Notes under the pieces: generated by a model | What the model saw: only the letters and a program-made list of their open reading frames with translations | What the model was told of the DNA's origin: nothing | Databases searched by the model: none | Part shown: in pieces, positions 7,049-15,823 of the stretch | How the letters are laid out: the number at the start of each line of letters is the position of its first letter | Numbering within the stretch: position 1 is the first letter of the stretch | Origin: Muricoccus harenae | GTDB lineage: Bacteria > Pseudomonadota > Alphaproteobacteria > Acetobacterales > Acetobacteraceae | Length of the DNA stretch: 64,000 nt | NCBI RefSeq assembly: GCF_009848505.1 | Contig: NZ_WWDL01000011.1 | Location: 1-64,000, forward strand | Direction: 5' to 3' | Made by a program: the position numbers and the translations under genes

Positions 7049-9970
7049 CTGAGTCCCTTTTCCGCTGCTGCCCTGTGCGAGGCCTGCGGCTTCTCCAATC
7101 CCCCGGGAATGCGTTTCTGTGGCGCGTGCGGGGTGCGGCTGCGGGTGCTGACCGGCTCCGATACCGGAGAGGCGGGGGAGCGCCGGCCGATCACCGTCCT
7201 CTTTGCCGACCTGGTGGGATCGAGCGCCCTGGCGGCCCGGCTGGACCCCGAGGACCTGCGGCGCCTCCTGCTGGCTTATCGGGAGGAAGCAGGCGCTGCG
7301 GTGGCACGGCAGGGCGGCCGCCTCGCACAACATCAGGGCGACGGGCTGCTCGCGCGCTTCGGCTTCCCCATCGCGCATGAGGATGATGCCGCACGGGCCC
7401 TCCGCGCGGCGCTGGACCTGGTCGCGGCGGTCGAGGGCCTGCGCGAGCGCATGGAGGTCAACCTTCAGCTGCGCGTGGCGGTGCATAGCGGCATCGTGGT
7501 GGTGGCCACGCTGGGCCATGGGGCTGTGGCGGAGCCGGGCGCCATGGTGGGGGAGGCCACCACCATCGCCGCGCGCCTGCAGCATGCCGCCGCGCCCGGC
7601 GAGGTCTGGGCCAGCGAGGCGACCCGCCGCCTGGCGCATGGCCGCTTCCGCTTCACTCCCCAGGGCGAGATCGCGCTGGCCGGCCTGCCGCGCCCGGTCC
7701 TGGCGCATCGGGTGGAAGCCGAGCTGCCGGCGGGGCTCGTGGCCCCTGCCCTGCCCATGGTGGGGCGCGAGGATGAGCTGCGCAGCCTGTTCGCGGCCTG
7801 GCGCGATGCCGAGGAGGGAGCGGGCACGGTGCTGATGATCGAGGCTGAGCCGGGATACGGCAAAAGCCGGCTGATCGATGAGTTCCGTACCGGGGTGGCG
7901 AACGCTGCGACGGTGCTGATCGCTTGCGGCGCTCAGGACGATGCCAGCGCCTTCCGCCCCTTGCTCGCCTGGCTGGCCGGTGTCGCCGGCATCCCGCCAC
8001 GCGCAACGCCACCCCGGGCCCGCGCCGCCCTGCAGGACTGGATGACGCGGCGTGGCCTGGCTGGCACCGAGCATGCCGCCCCCTTGGCCGTCCTGCTCAA
8101 CTGCGCCACGGCCGCGGAAATGGGGGAGATGGAGGCAGCGGCCCGGCGGCGGCGGCGGCGCAACATAGCCGCCCTGCTGGCCGCGCTCCGCGCCGAGGCC
8201 GCCGGCCCGACGCAGCTCTTCATCGCCGAGGATATTCACTGGGCCGATGACAGCACGCTGGCGGTGCTACGGAGCTTGGCCGATGCCTGCATGGCACCGG
8301 ATGCGCCGATGCTGCTGCTGCTGACCCGCCGCCCCGAGGGGCGCAACCTGCCCGGCCCCTCGCCGCTCACGCTGCGCCTTGCCCGGCTCGGCAAGGAGGA
8401 AGCCGCGCGCCTCGCGGTCGCGGCCGCGCCGGAGGGGGTCGACGACGCGCTGCTGGCCGGGATCATCGCGCGCGCCAGCGGGGTGCCCATGTTCCTGGTG
8501 GAGGCGGCGCGGGATGCCCAGGCCGATGCCACCCTTCCGCTCAGCCTGCGCGCGGGGCTGACGGCCCGGCTGGATACGCTGCCGGAGGCGAAGCCCGTGG
8601 CGCAGCTCGCGGCCGTGCTCGGGCGGTCCTTCCGGGGCGACATGATTACGGCGCTGGCCGAGGCGGTGGGCCTGCCCTCCCCGCGGCGCCCGCTCCGCCG
8701 CCTCGTCGAGGCTGGCTTCATGGAGCCCGAAGGTCCTGCGGAAGCGCCAACCGGCTATTCCTTCCGTCACGAGCTGATGCGCGACACGGCTTATGAGACC
8801 CTGCTGCGCAGCCGTCGTGCCACCCTGCACCTGGCGCTTGCGCGGCTGTTGCCCGAGCGCTTCGGGGAAATGGTCGAGGAGCGGCCCGAATTGCTGGCCC
8901 GGCACCTCGCCGCCGGTGGCGCGGCGCGGGAGGCTATAACGGCCTATGAGCATGCGGCCGCGCGCGCGGGCCGTGCGCAGGCCCATGGAGAAGCCGCGGG
9001 GCATTTCCGCGCCGCCATCGCGCAGGTGCCGAAACTGCCGAAGGGCGAGCGCGACGCGATCGAGGCGAGGCTGCAGATCGGGCTGGCCGCGCAGGTCACC
9101 GTTGCCCGCGGCAATTCGGTGGCCGAGGTCGGGGAGGCCTTCGCCGCAGCGCATGCCGCGGCCCTTCGGCTGGATGACCGGCGCCTGCTCCTGCGTACAT
9201 TGCGGGGGCTGCAGACCTTCCATCTCGTGCGCGGGGACGTGTTCGAGGGCCATGCCATCGGCGAGCGGATCATGGCGCTGATGGAGGGAGAAAAGGACGA
9301 AGCCACCTTGCTCCAGGCGCATCGGCCCTTCGGGCTCGGCCTGCTGTACCTTGGACGTTTCGCGGAGGCGCGGCAGCATCTGGAGCGCGTGCTGTCGCTC
9401 TACGACCCGGCGCGGGACGAGCCGCAGCGCTTCGACTATGGCTCCGATCCGGCCGTGCTGGCCCGGGCCCATCTCGGCTGGGTCCACTGGTTCGAGGGCG
9501 ATGCGGAGGGCGCGCTGGCGGCCGATGCCGCGGCGGTGGAAGCCGCGCGCGATCTCGATCATGCGCACAGCCTCTGCTTCGCCCTCGCCTTCCGCTGCGC
9601 GCTGGCGCAGTTCGGCGGGCGTGCCTCCGATTGCCTGGACGCCGCGCGCGAATTGCAGGCGATCGCCGCCGCGCAGGAGTTCGCCTACTGGTCGGCCTGG
9701 GGCGCGATGCTCGACGGCTGGGCACGCGGCCGCATCGGCGATCTGGCAGGCGGCGAGGCGCTGTTGCGCCGTGGATTACGCGACTATGCGGCCACGGATG
9801 CGGGGCTGCTCCGGCCTTACGGACTGGCGCTCCTGGCGCAGACCCTGCCGCCCGGCCGCATGGAGGAAGCACCCGGCCTGTTGGATGAGGCCGAGCGGCT
9901 GAGTGCAACGGGCGGCATCTTCTTCTCGGCCTCGATCATCGCTGAAACGCGTCAGCTGCTCGGCCAGTAG
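7049..9970 (+). CDS. Cyclase-domain / AAA ATPase / TPR multidomain protein with zinc ribbon
   Basis: Domains in order: an N-terminal zinc ribbon (C10-x2-C13 ... C24-x2-C27), a class III nucleotide cyclase domain (about 45-205; VLFADLVGSS and QGDGLLARFG carry the two metal Asp), a large P-loop ATPase (about 220-480; Walker A EPGYGKS) and a C-terminal TPR-type helical region. Two cyclase residues are changed: the adenine-site Lys is Gln (LAQHQGDG) and the transition-state Asn is Thr (GEATTIAARLQ), so cyclase activity is doubtful. The only in-frame ATG (7109) would cut the zinc ribbon in half. A CTG at 7049 with GGAG eight bases upstream keeps it whole and is used here. The gene is divergent from the protease operon. 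Confidence 0.8.
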   Translation: MSPFSAAALCEACGFSNPPGMRFCGACGVRLRVLTGSDTGEAGERRPITVLFADLVGSSALAARLDPEDLRRLLLAYREEAGAAVARQGGRLAQHQGDGLLARFGFPIAHEDDAARALRAALDLVAAVEGLRERMEVNLQLRVAVHSGIVVVATLGHGAVAEPGAMVGEATTIAARLQHAAAPGEVWASEATRRLAHGRFRFTPQGEIALAGLPRPVLAHRVEAELPAGLVAPALPMVGREDELRSLFAAWRDAEEGAGTVLMIEAEPGYGKSRLIDEFRTGVANAATVLIACGAQDDASAFRPLLAWLAGVAGIPPRATPPRARAALQDWMTRRGLAGTEHAAPLAVLLNCATAAEMGEMEAAARRRRRRNIAALLAALRAEAAGPTQLFIAEDIHWADDSTLAVLRSLADACMAPDAPMLLLLTRRPEGRNLPGPSPLTLRLARLGKEEAARLAVAAAPEGVDDALLAGIIARASGVPMFLVEAARDAQADATLPLSLRAGLTARLDTLPEAKPVAQLAAVLGRSFRGDMITALAEAVGLPSPRRPLRRLVEAGFMEPEGPAEAPTGYSFRHELMRDTAYETLLRSRRATLHLALARLLPERFGEMVEERPELLARHLAAGGAAREAITAYEHAAARAGRAQAHGEAAGHFRAAIAQVPKLPKGERDAIEARLQIGLAAQVTVARGNSVAEVGEAFAAAHAAALRLDDRRLLLRTLRGLQTFHLVRGDVFEGHAIGERIMALMEGEKDEATLLQAHRPFGLGLLYLGRFAEARQHLERVLSLYDPARDEPQRFDYGSDPAVLARAHLGWVHWFEGDAEGALAADAAAVEAARDLDHAHSLCFALAFRCALAQFGGRASDCLDAARELQAIAAAQEFAYWSAWGAMLDGWARGRIGDLAGGEALLRRGLRDYAATDAGLLRPYGLALLAQTLPPGRMEEAPGLLDEAERLSATGGIFFSASIIAETRQLLGQ

Positions 9971-9979
9971 ACCGCGTCG

Positions 9980-10000
9980 GGTGCCGGCGGATCCGGCGCC
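9980..10000. terminator. Hairpin between convergent genes
   Basis: GGTGCCGG-CGGAT-CCGGCGCC forms an 8-bp stem (one G-T pair) ten bases after the stop of the cyclase/ATPase gene and before the stop of the convergent oxidoreductase. No T run follows, so it is at best a weak or Rho-assisted terminator. Confidence 0.45.
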
Positions 10001-10058
10001 GCATCAGCAGCCGGCATCGCGCCCCTCCTCATCCGCTGCCCCGCGCAGGACCGCCGGG

Positions 10059-11072
10059 TCAGTGGCGCGAGAGAATGGCCTTCCCGATGCTCCGCCCACT
10101 CTCGACCGCCGCATGGGCACGACGGAGATTGGATGCATTCAGAGGGCCGAAATCCTCGCGCATCGTGCTGCGCAGCACACCACGGTCCACCAGGCCCGAA
10201 ACCTCGCTCAGGATTCGGTGCTGCCCGATCAGATCAGGCGTGTTGTAGAGCGTGGGCGTGAACATGAGTTCCCAGTGCACCGCGATGCTCTTGCGCTTGA
10301 GCGGCACGACATCGAGCGTCACAGGATCGTCGATGAGGGCGAGCGCGCCGTGCGGTGCAAGCGATGCCTCGATCGAGGGCAGGTGCTTGTCGGTGGCGGT
10401 GAGGCTGGCGACGTAGCGAAGCTGAGGAATCCCGATCCCCTTCAACCCTTCCTCGAGCGGCTGACGGTGATCGATGACGTGGTGTGCTCCCATCTCGCGG
10501 CACCAGGCTACGGTTTCGGGCCTCGACGCCGTGGCGATGACGGTGAGACCGGTCAGGCGCCGGGCGATCTGCGTCAGGATGGAGCCGACGCCACCGGCCC
10601 CGTTGATGATGAGGAGCGCGTCCTCGGTGTTCATCTTGCCATGCGGTACGCGCAGCCGGTCGAACAGCAGCTCCCATGCCGTGAGCGAGGTCAGCGGCAG
10701 GGCGGCCGCCTCCGCGAAGGAGAGCGTGGCGGGCTTCGGCCCGACGACGCGCTCATCTACTGCATGCAACTCCGCATTCGTGCCGGGCCGATCAAGGGCC
10801 CCGGCATAGAAGACGACATCGCCGGGCTTGAACAGCGTCACCGCCGGCCCGACCGCCTCCACGGTTCCCGCGGCATCATAGCCAAGGACGCGCGCGGTGC
10901 CGGCCGGCGGGCGGGCACTGGCCCTGACCTTGACGTCCACCGGATTTACCGAGACAGCCTCGATCCGGACGAGCAGGTCGTGAGGGCGGAGTTCCGGCGG
11001 GGGAAGCTCGAGCTCGACCAGGGAGTCCGGTGCCGATATGGGCTGCGGGTTGTGAAAGCCGATGGCCTTCAT
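10059..11072 (-). CDS. Zinc-type alcohol dehydrogenase family / quinone oxidoreductase-like protein
   Basis: The 337-residue protein is a medium-chain dehydrogenase/reductase of the quinone-oxidoreductase branch. It has an N-terminal GroES-like fold (VSVNPVDVKVR; VLGYDAAGTVEAVG) and a Rossmann domain with INGAGGVGSILTQIAR and IATASRPETVAW. The structural-zinc cysteine loop is missing, as usual for this branch, so NADPH-dependent reduction of quinones or enones is likely. Length is typical. It is monocistronic; the 281 bases upstream have no gene. The physiological substrate is unknown. Confidence 0.85.
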   Translation of the reverse strand: MKAIGFHNPQPISAPDSLVELELPPPELRPHDLLVRIEAVSVNPVDVKVRASARPPAGTARVLGYDAAGTVEAVGPAVTLFKPGDVVFYAGALDRPGTNAELHAVDERVVGPKPATLSFAEAAALPLTSLTAWELLFDRLRVPHGKMNTEDALLIINGAGGVGSILTQIARRLTGLTVIATASRPETVAWCREMGAHHVIDHRQPLEEGLKGIGIPQLRYVASLTATDKHLPSIEASLAPHGALALIDDPVTLDVVPLKRKSIAVHWELMFTPTLYNTPDLIGQHRILSEVSGLVDRGVLRSTMREDFGPLNASNLRRAHAAVESGRSIGKAILSRH

Positions 11073-11353
11073 GATGGCCTTCTCCTGGAAGGATGACGAT
11101 GGGGTAGGTCGGGCTGGAGTGCCCGGCGGCCATGGCTGCGACTGACGCCCGCAATGCTGCTGGTGTCAGGCGCGGATCCGGCTGCCGGGCCAACATGCGG
11201 CCCCGCCATGGATTGCTGCCGGAGTGGTAGGCCCGCGCCTGGCAGATGTTAAGCGCATAGTTCTTCCAAGAAGCATTTGACAGGCAACCAGATGGGCCTC
11301 GTGGCGCGTCAGGCGGAAGGCACCATCCTCCGATGAGGCATGCCTTCCCAACA

Positions 11354-12577
11354 TCAGTCGATGATCGCGCCATAGGTCAGGGACCGAAGCTCCCGCCGGA
11401 TGGGATAGGTCGATGACGGCGTGAGCTGGGTCATCAGGATCACGGCCAACTCCTCGGCGGGGTCGATCCAGAACGCAGTGCTCGCTGCACCGCCCCAGGC
11501 ATATTCCCCAAGCGTGCCGACGATCTGCGCGCGCGCCGGATCGAGCATGACGGAGAAGCCGAGGCCGAAACCCACGCCCTCATAGGAGCTCTCACTGAAG
11601 CGGGGCTGACCCATCGCCGCCATATCACCCCGGAGATGGTTGGTCGTCATCAACTCCACGGTCTTGCGGCCGAGCAGGCGCACGCCGTCGAGTTCCCCCT
11701 TGTTCAGCATCATCCGGCAGAAGCGGAGGTAGTCACCCGTGGTGGATACCAGCCCGCCGCCGCCCGAACACACGCGGCGGGGCTGCAGATAGCGGCTCGT
11801 GGCCGGATCATCGATGAGCTGAAGGGCGCCATCGGCGCCGCAGATGTAATTCGCCGCAAGGCGCGCGTGCTTCGCCGCCGGCACATCAAAGCCGGTATCC
11901 TCCATGCCGAGCGGGACGATCACGCGGTCGCGCAGGAAATCCTCGAAAGGCTGTCCCGAGATGACGGCCACCAGATGCCCCAGGACATCCGTGGCGATGC
12001 TATAGTTCCACTCGCTGCCGGGCTGCGCCAGCAGCGGCAGCGCCGCGGCACGCTCGACGACTTCGGCAAGGCTGGTTTCGGCGGTCTGGAAGTCGATCTC
12101 CTGCTCGCGGTACTGCGCGTCCACGAGCGTCGTGTTCATGAACCCATAGGTCAGGCCGGAGGTATGGGTCAGCAGATCCCGGAAGGTGATGTCACGCATG
12201 GCCGGCGCCGTCTCGATACGGCCACGGTTACCGCCCACGGCGACGCGCATGTCCCTGAAGCATGGCAGGAAGCGCGTGATCGGGTCGTCGAGCTGAAAGC
12301 GGCCCTCCTCATACAGCATCATGATCGCGACGCTGGTGAGAGGTTTGGTCATCGAATAGATGCGCAGGATCGTGTCCGGCGCCATCGCCACGCCACGGGC
12401 CTTGTCGGCAAGGCCGGTGCAGCGGGCATAGGCGACCATCCCGCGGCGAGAGACCAGCACGCTCAGCCCCGCCAGCCTTCCATCTTCGACGAGGCGGTCC
12501 ATCCAACCATCGACGCGCGCAAGGGCCCGCGAAGAGAGGCCGACCGCTTCGGGCTCGGCTTGCAGCGTCCATTCCAT
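11354..12577 (-). CDS. Serine hydrolase, beta-lactamase/esterase family (class C type)
   Basis: The 407-residue protein has the S-x-x-K motif at S75-M-T-K78 and the second motif Tyr at about Y192 (EWNYSIATD). It also has the conserved LLTHTSGLTYGF and the GLGFSVMLDP block of the EstB/class C beta-lactamase-like family. No signal peptide is visible, which fits a cytoplasmic esterase better than a penicillin-degrading enzyme. The start at 12577 has GGAAAC upstream. Length is typical (380-430). The substrate is not predictable, and nothing in the context suggests a pathway. Confidence 0.85.
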   Translation of the reverse strand: MEWTLQAEPEAVGLSSRALARVDGWMDRLVEDGRLAGLSVLVSRRGMVAYARCTGLADKARGVAMAPDTILRIYSMTKPLTSVAIMMLYEEGRFQLDDPITRFLPCFRDMRVAVGGNRGRIETAPAMRDITFRDLLTHTSGLTYGFMNTTLVDAQYREQEIDFQTAETSLAEVVERAAALPLLAQPGSEWNYSIATDVLGHLVAVISGQPFEDFLRDRVIVPLGMEDTGFDVPAAKHARLAANYICGADGALQLIDDPATSRYLQPRRVCSGGGGLVSTTGDYLRFCRMMLNKGELDGVRLLGRKTVELMTTNHLRGDMAAMGQPRFSESSYEGVGFGLGFSVMLDPARAQIVGTLGEYAWGGAASTAFWIDPAEELAVILMTQLTPSSTYPIRRELRSLTYGAIID

Positions 12578-12754
12578 CGGTGTTTCCAGCTGATCGAGGC
12601 GTTCGGATCCGCTGCCTTCGCGATCATCCTCGCGAGAACGGCGGACGCACCGAGTATGCGATGCGACACTGCCCCGGACCAGGGAGCTCCGCCGGATGCC
12701 CCGCTGCCTGCCCCCCTTACGTCATCCGGCGGGCGCCCGCCGCCCTGTCATCCC

Positions 12755-13324
12755 TCAACGAACGGGAACTTCGAGGTTGTTCGGATCAAGGCCCATGGCC
12801 TGGACCGTTGCCGGGTTGAGTTGCCCCGTCGGCTGAAGGCCACGGCCCTGCTGGAACCGCTCGATAGCGGCCTGCGTTCCGGCGCCCCACGCGCCATCGA
12901 CACCGCCGCGATAGAAGCCCAGCGCGCGGAGACGCGACTGCACGTTCCTCACCGCGGATCGGCTGAGCGGGCCCGGCGCGGGATCGGCCGCTGGAACGCT
13001 AGCCGGCCCGGGAGCGGCTGTCAGCAGGTCGCCAGCGTTGAGGCCGAGCGTCGCCGCCGTCGCCTGGTTGAGTTGTCCGGTCACCTGCAGGCCGTTCCGC
13101 TGCTGAAAGCGCTCCAGCGCCGACTGGCTGTCCGGGCCCCACACGCCGTCGGGCCGGCCAGGATAGGCACCGGCCTGCCGCAGACGCTCCTGCACCTGCA
13201 TCAGCGCCGCCGGCCCGAGCGGCTGCACGTAGCTCAGCCCTGGCGCCGGCTGCGCCACCGCAAGGGATGCGAAAAGTGGTGCCGCAAGGATCAGCCCCGC
13301 CAGGGCCACCCGGTTCATTCTCAT
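12755..13324 (-). CDS. Exported protein with two peptidoglycan-binding (PGBD) domains
   Basis: From the start at 13324 (GGAGG seven bases upstream) the 189-residue product has a signal peptide (VALAGLILAAPLFASLAVAQ). Two copies of the peptidoglycan-binding type 1 domain follow (about residues 38-95 and 122-180). Each has the pattern VQ-x-RL-x-x-G-x-Y-x-G-x-x-D-G-x-WG, then a helix ALERFQQ and the sequence GQLN-x-ATxxxLGL. There is no catalytic domain, so it probably binds the wall or acts as an accessory to a hydrolase. Asp-Gly-Val/Ala-Trp-Gly is conserved in both copies. Confidence 0.85.
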   Translation of the reverse strand: MRMNRVALAGLILAAPLFASLAVAQPAPGLSYVQPLGPAALMQVQERLRQAGAYPGRPDGVWGPDSQSALERFQQRNGLQVTGQLNQATAATLGLNAGDLLTAAPGPASVPAADPAPGPLSRSAVRNVQSRLRALGFYRGGVDGAWGAGTQAAIERFQQGRGLQPTGQLNPATVQAMGLDPNNLEVPVR

Positions 13325-13644
13325 CACGCTTCCTCCCGCGGCAATATTCCGGCTGAACACCGAAGCGCGTATGGGGTTGCAGAAAGCTGCGGGCGGTCGG
13401 CGCCATCGCGACAACCTCCGTGGCCGGACGCGCCTGCGCCGCGCACCATTCTGCGGTGCGGGACACGGCCAGTTTTGAACACCAATGCAGGCCGCGGTGC
13501 TTCCGTGTTCTCGCAAGACGACATTCACGCCATTGGAGGCAGTGGCCTGTTTGCGTGACTGAACCTGCAACGGATGCGCGGAGGCAGGCCGACATGACGC
13601 GGTGGATCGAGCCACCGCGCCCGCCTAACTGATCCGTTACGCGG
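13325..13644. other. Intergenic region, no gene seen
   Basis: About 320 bases between the start of the PGBD protein gene and the end of the 2-hydroxyacid dehydrogenase gene. It should hold the promoter of the former. No conserved frame, strong repeat or RNA signature was found. Confidence 0.4.
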
Positions 13645-14700
13645 TCAGCCCGCCGGTCGCTCCGCGCCTTTTCCCAGGATGGCCTGTCGGCGCTCCGTAA
13701 AGCGTGGCACCGCCTCCGGATTCAGCAGACGCGGCGGAAGACCCGCCACCGCCGCCGCGAATGCCTCCGCCGCCATGCTGGCCACCCGCGCCCGGCTCTC
13801 GGCCGTGACGCCGGCCGTATGCGGGCTGCCCAGTACGGCTGGATGGGCGAGGAGCGGGTGGGACGCAGGCGGCGGCTCCTCGTTCCACACGTCCAGGCCG
13901 GCGCCGGCCAGATGCCCGTCCTCCAGCGCCGCCAGCAGCGCTGCCTCATCCACGATGCCGCCGCGGGCGGTGGAGACCAGGACTGCGCCCGGGCGCATGG
14001 CGCGCAGCGCGCCGGCATCGATCAGCCCGCGCGTCTCGCTCGTCAACGGGCAGTGAAGGGAAACTACGTCGCTGGCAGCGAGCAGCTCCGGCAACTTCAC
14101 CTTCTGCGCACCGCGCGCGGCGCAGCCGGCCGCATCAATGGCAGGATCGGCGGCGAGCACGCGGCAGCCGAAAACGGCCAAGAGCTCGGCCATGCGGGTG
14201 CCGACATGACCAAGGCCAACGAGCCCGACTGTCCGGCCCAGCAGCTCGCGCCCCAGAAAGGCATGGCGTGCGCCCACCCTGCCCTCGCGCATGGCGGCCC
14301 AGGCCTCTGGAACCCGCTTGAGCAGCAGGAGGATCATGCCAAGGGCATGCTCGGCGACCCCTTCGGCATTGCCGCCGGCCTGGTTCACCGCAAGGACCCC
14401 AGCCTCGCTGCAGGCCTCGACATCGATCGTGTCGTAGCCGGCACCATAACTTGCCACCATGAGGAGCCCCGGCAGTTCGGCCAGAAGCGCGGAGGTGACG
14501 TGCAATCGGTCCGGCAGCTCATGCCGCGCCGCCCGGACGTAATAGCCCTGGCAACCAGCCAGGGCGGCGATCACGTCGCGCTCCGGCTGATCCGTCGTGA
14601 TGTGGCAGATCTCGAGGTTGGGAAACGCGGCCGCCGATGTGAGGAAGGCCTCGTTCATCGGCAGGTCCAGATAGGCAACGCGGAAGCGCATCTCTCTCAT
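13645..14700 (-). CDS. D-2-hydroxyacid dehydrogenase (NAD-dependent)
   Basis: The 351-residue enzyme has the NAD-binding motif in VGLVGLGHVGTRMAELL and the catalytic set of the D-isomer-specific family: Arg in STARGGIVDE, Glu in DVWNEEPP and His in LGSPHTAGVT. A typical MILLLLKR helix precedes the Rossmann domain. The family includes phosphoglycerate, glyoxylate and hydroxypyruvate reductases; which one cannot be decided from motifs. The start at 14700 (MREMRF) is chosen because homology begins there; Met4 is an alternative. It is divergent from the MBL-fold gene. Confidence 0.85.
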   Translation of the reverse strand: MREMRFRVAYLDLPMNEAFLTSAAAFPNLEICHITTDQPERDVIAALAGCQGYYVRAARHELPDRLHVTSALLAELPGLLMVASYGAGYDTIDVEACSEAGVLAVNQAGGNAEGVAEHALGMILLLLKRVPEAWAAMREGRVGARHAFLGRELLGRTVGLVGLGHVGTRMAELLAVFGCRVLAADPAIDAAGCAARGAQKVKLPELLAASDVVSLHCPLTSETRGLIDAGALRAMRPGAVLVSTARGGIVDEAALLAALEDGHLAGAGLDVWNEEPPPASHPLLAHPAVLGSPHTAGVTAESRARVASMAAEAFAAAVAGLPPRLLNPEAVPRFTERRQAILGKGAERPAG

Positions 14701-14978
14701 CCCCAAACTCGCATCGGTCTCTGCCTGGTCACGGGCCGGACCTTCGTCCCGGGACGAAGCATGACCTTGGGCAGAGATCGCGGACAAGCCAGGACGGGTA
14801 TGCCGCATCCTGGAATCTCCACAAGAGATGGCACGTTCCGACGATCGCCCCCATCCATTCCGCTGCTGCGATGCCGACCGGGCTGGCTGTTTGCCGATGA
14901 TGGCTGCAACATCACCATGCTCATGCCCGGGGAACCCGCGTGAAGCGGTGGTCCCAAACGCACCTGCAAGGCGACGTC

Positions 14979-15794
14979 ATGAAGGCTTTCATCTGCACGA
15001 CCTGCGGCACGCAATTCGCTCCCAGCGCGGCACCACCCGATGCCTGCCTCATCTGCGAGGATGAGCGGCAGTACGTGCCGCTGACCGGCCAGGCCTGGAC
15101 CACCCTGGACCGCCTCCAACTCTCCCACATGCCGATCTTCCGCTACGAGGCGGAGCTGATGGCAGTGGGCATCGCACCGGCCTTTGGAATCAACCAGCGC
15201 GCCCTGATCGTGCCAACGGCCCAGGGCAACGTGCTGTGGGACTGCGTCAGTCTCATCAGCGATGCGATGGTCGGGCTCATTCAGGGCATTGGCGGCATCC
15301 AGGCAATCGCCATCTCGCACCCACATTACTACACGACCCAGGTTGAATGGAGCCGCGCCTTCGGTGGCATCCCGGTCCATCTCCATGCCGCGGACCGCGA
15401 ATGGGTCATGCGGCCAGATCCCTGCATCCAGTTCTGGGAGTGCGAGACGAAGGAGATTGCGCCGGGCCTCACCCTCATCCGCACCGGCGGTCACTATGAG
15501 GGCGGCACCGTCATGCATTGGCAGCAGGGGCATGGAGGGCGCGGCGCAATCCTCTCCGGCGACCTGCTGCAAGTGGTGGCCGACCGGAAACACCTCGGCT
15601 TCATGCGCTCCTATCCCAACTACATTCCGCTAGGCGCGAGGGCCGTGGAGGCGGTGGCGGGCCGGGTGGCGCCCTTCGCCTATGACGCCATCTACGGCGC
15701 CTTCTGGGGCGGCGTGATCCCGGCCAATGCGAAGCGTGCCATGGATGTCTCCGTCGCCCGCCACCTGGAATGGCTCGAGCGCCCGGCCCTGTGA
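14979..15794 (+). CDS. MBL-fold protein with rubredoxin-like zinc ribbon and changed metal motif
   Basis: The first residues form a CTTCGTQFAP...CLICEDE zinc ribbon like that of rubredoxin. A metallo-beta-lactamase fold follows in the remaining 270-residue chain. The usual HxHxDH metal motif reads SHPHYYTT: the Asp and the following His are replaced by Tyr/Thr. Later metal positions look kept (TGGHYEGGTV and LSGDLLQV). A one-metal or altered site is therefore expected. The start at 14979 has AAGG eight bases upstream and begins exactly at the ribbon. The gene is divergent from the hydroxyacid dehydrogenase. Function is unknown; hydrolase activity is only a family inference. Confidence 0.8.
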   Translation: MKAFICTTCGTQFAPSAAPPDACLICEDERQYVPLTGQAWTTLDRLQLSHMPIFRYEAELMAVGIAPAFGINQRALIVPTAQGNVLWDCVSLISDAMVGLIQGIGGIQAIAISHPHYYTTQVEWSRAFGGIPVHLHAADREWVMRPDPCIQFWECETKEIAPGLTLIRTGGHYEGGTVMHWQQGHGGRGAILSGDLLQVVADRKHLGFMRSYPNYIPLGARAVEAVAGRVAPFAYDAIYGAFWGGVIPANAKRAMDVSVARHLEWLERPAL

Positions 15795-15823
15795 CGGGCG
15801 CGGGCCGCGCGGCGTGAAGCGCG

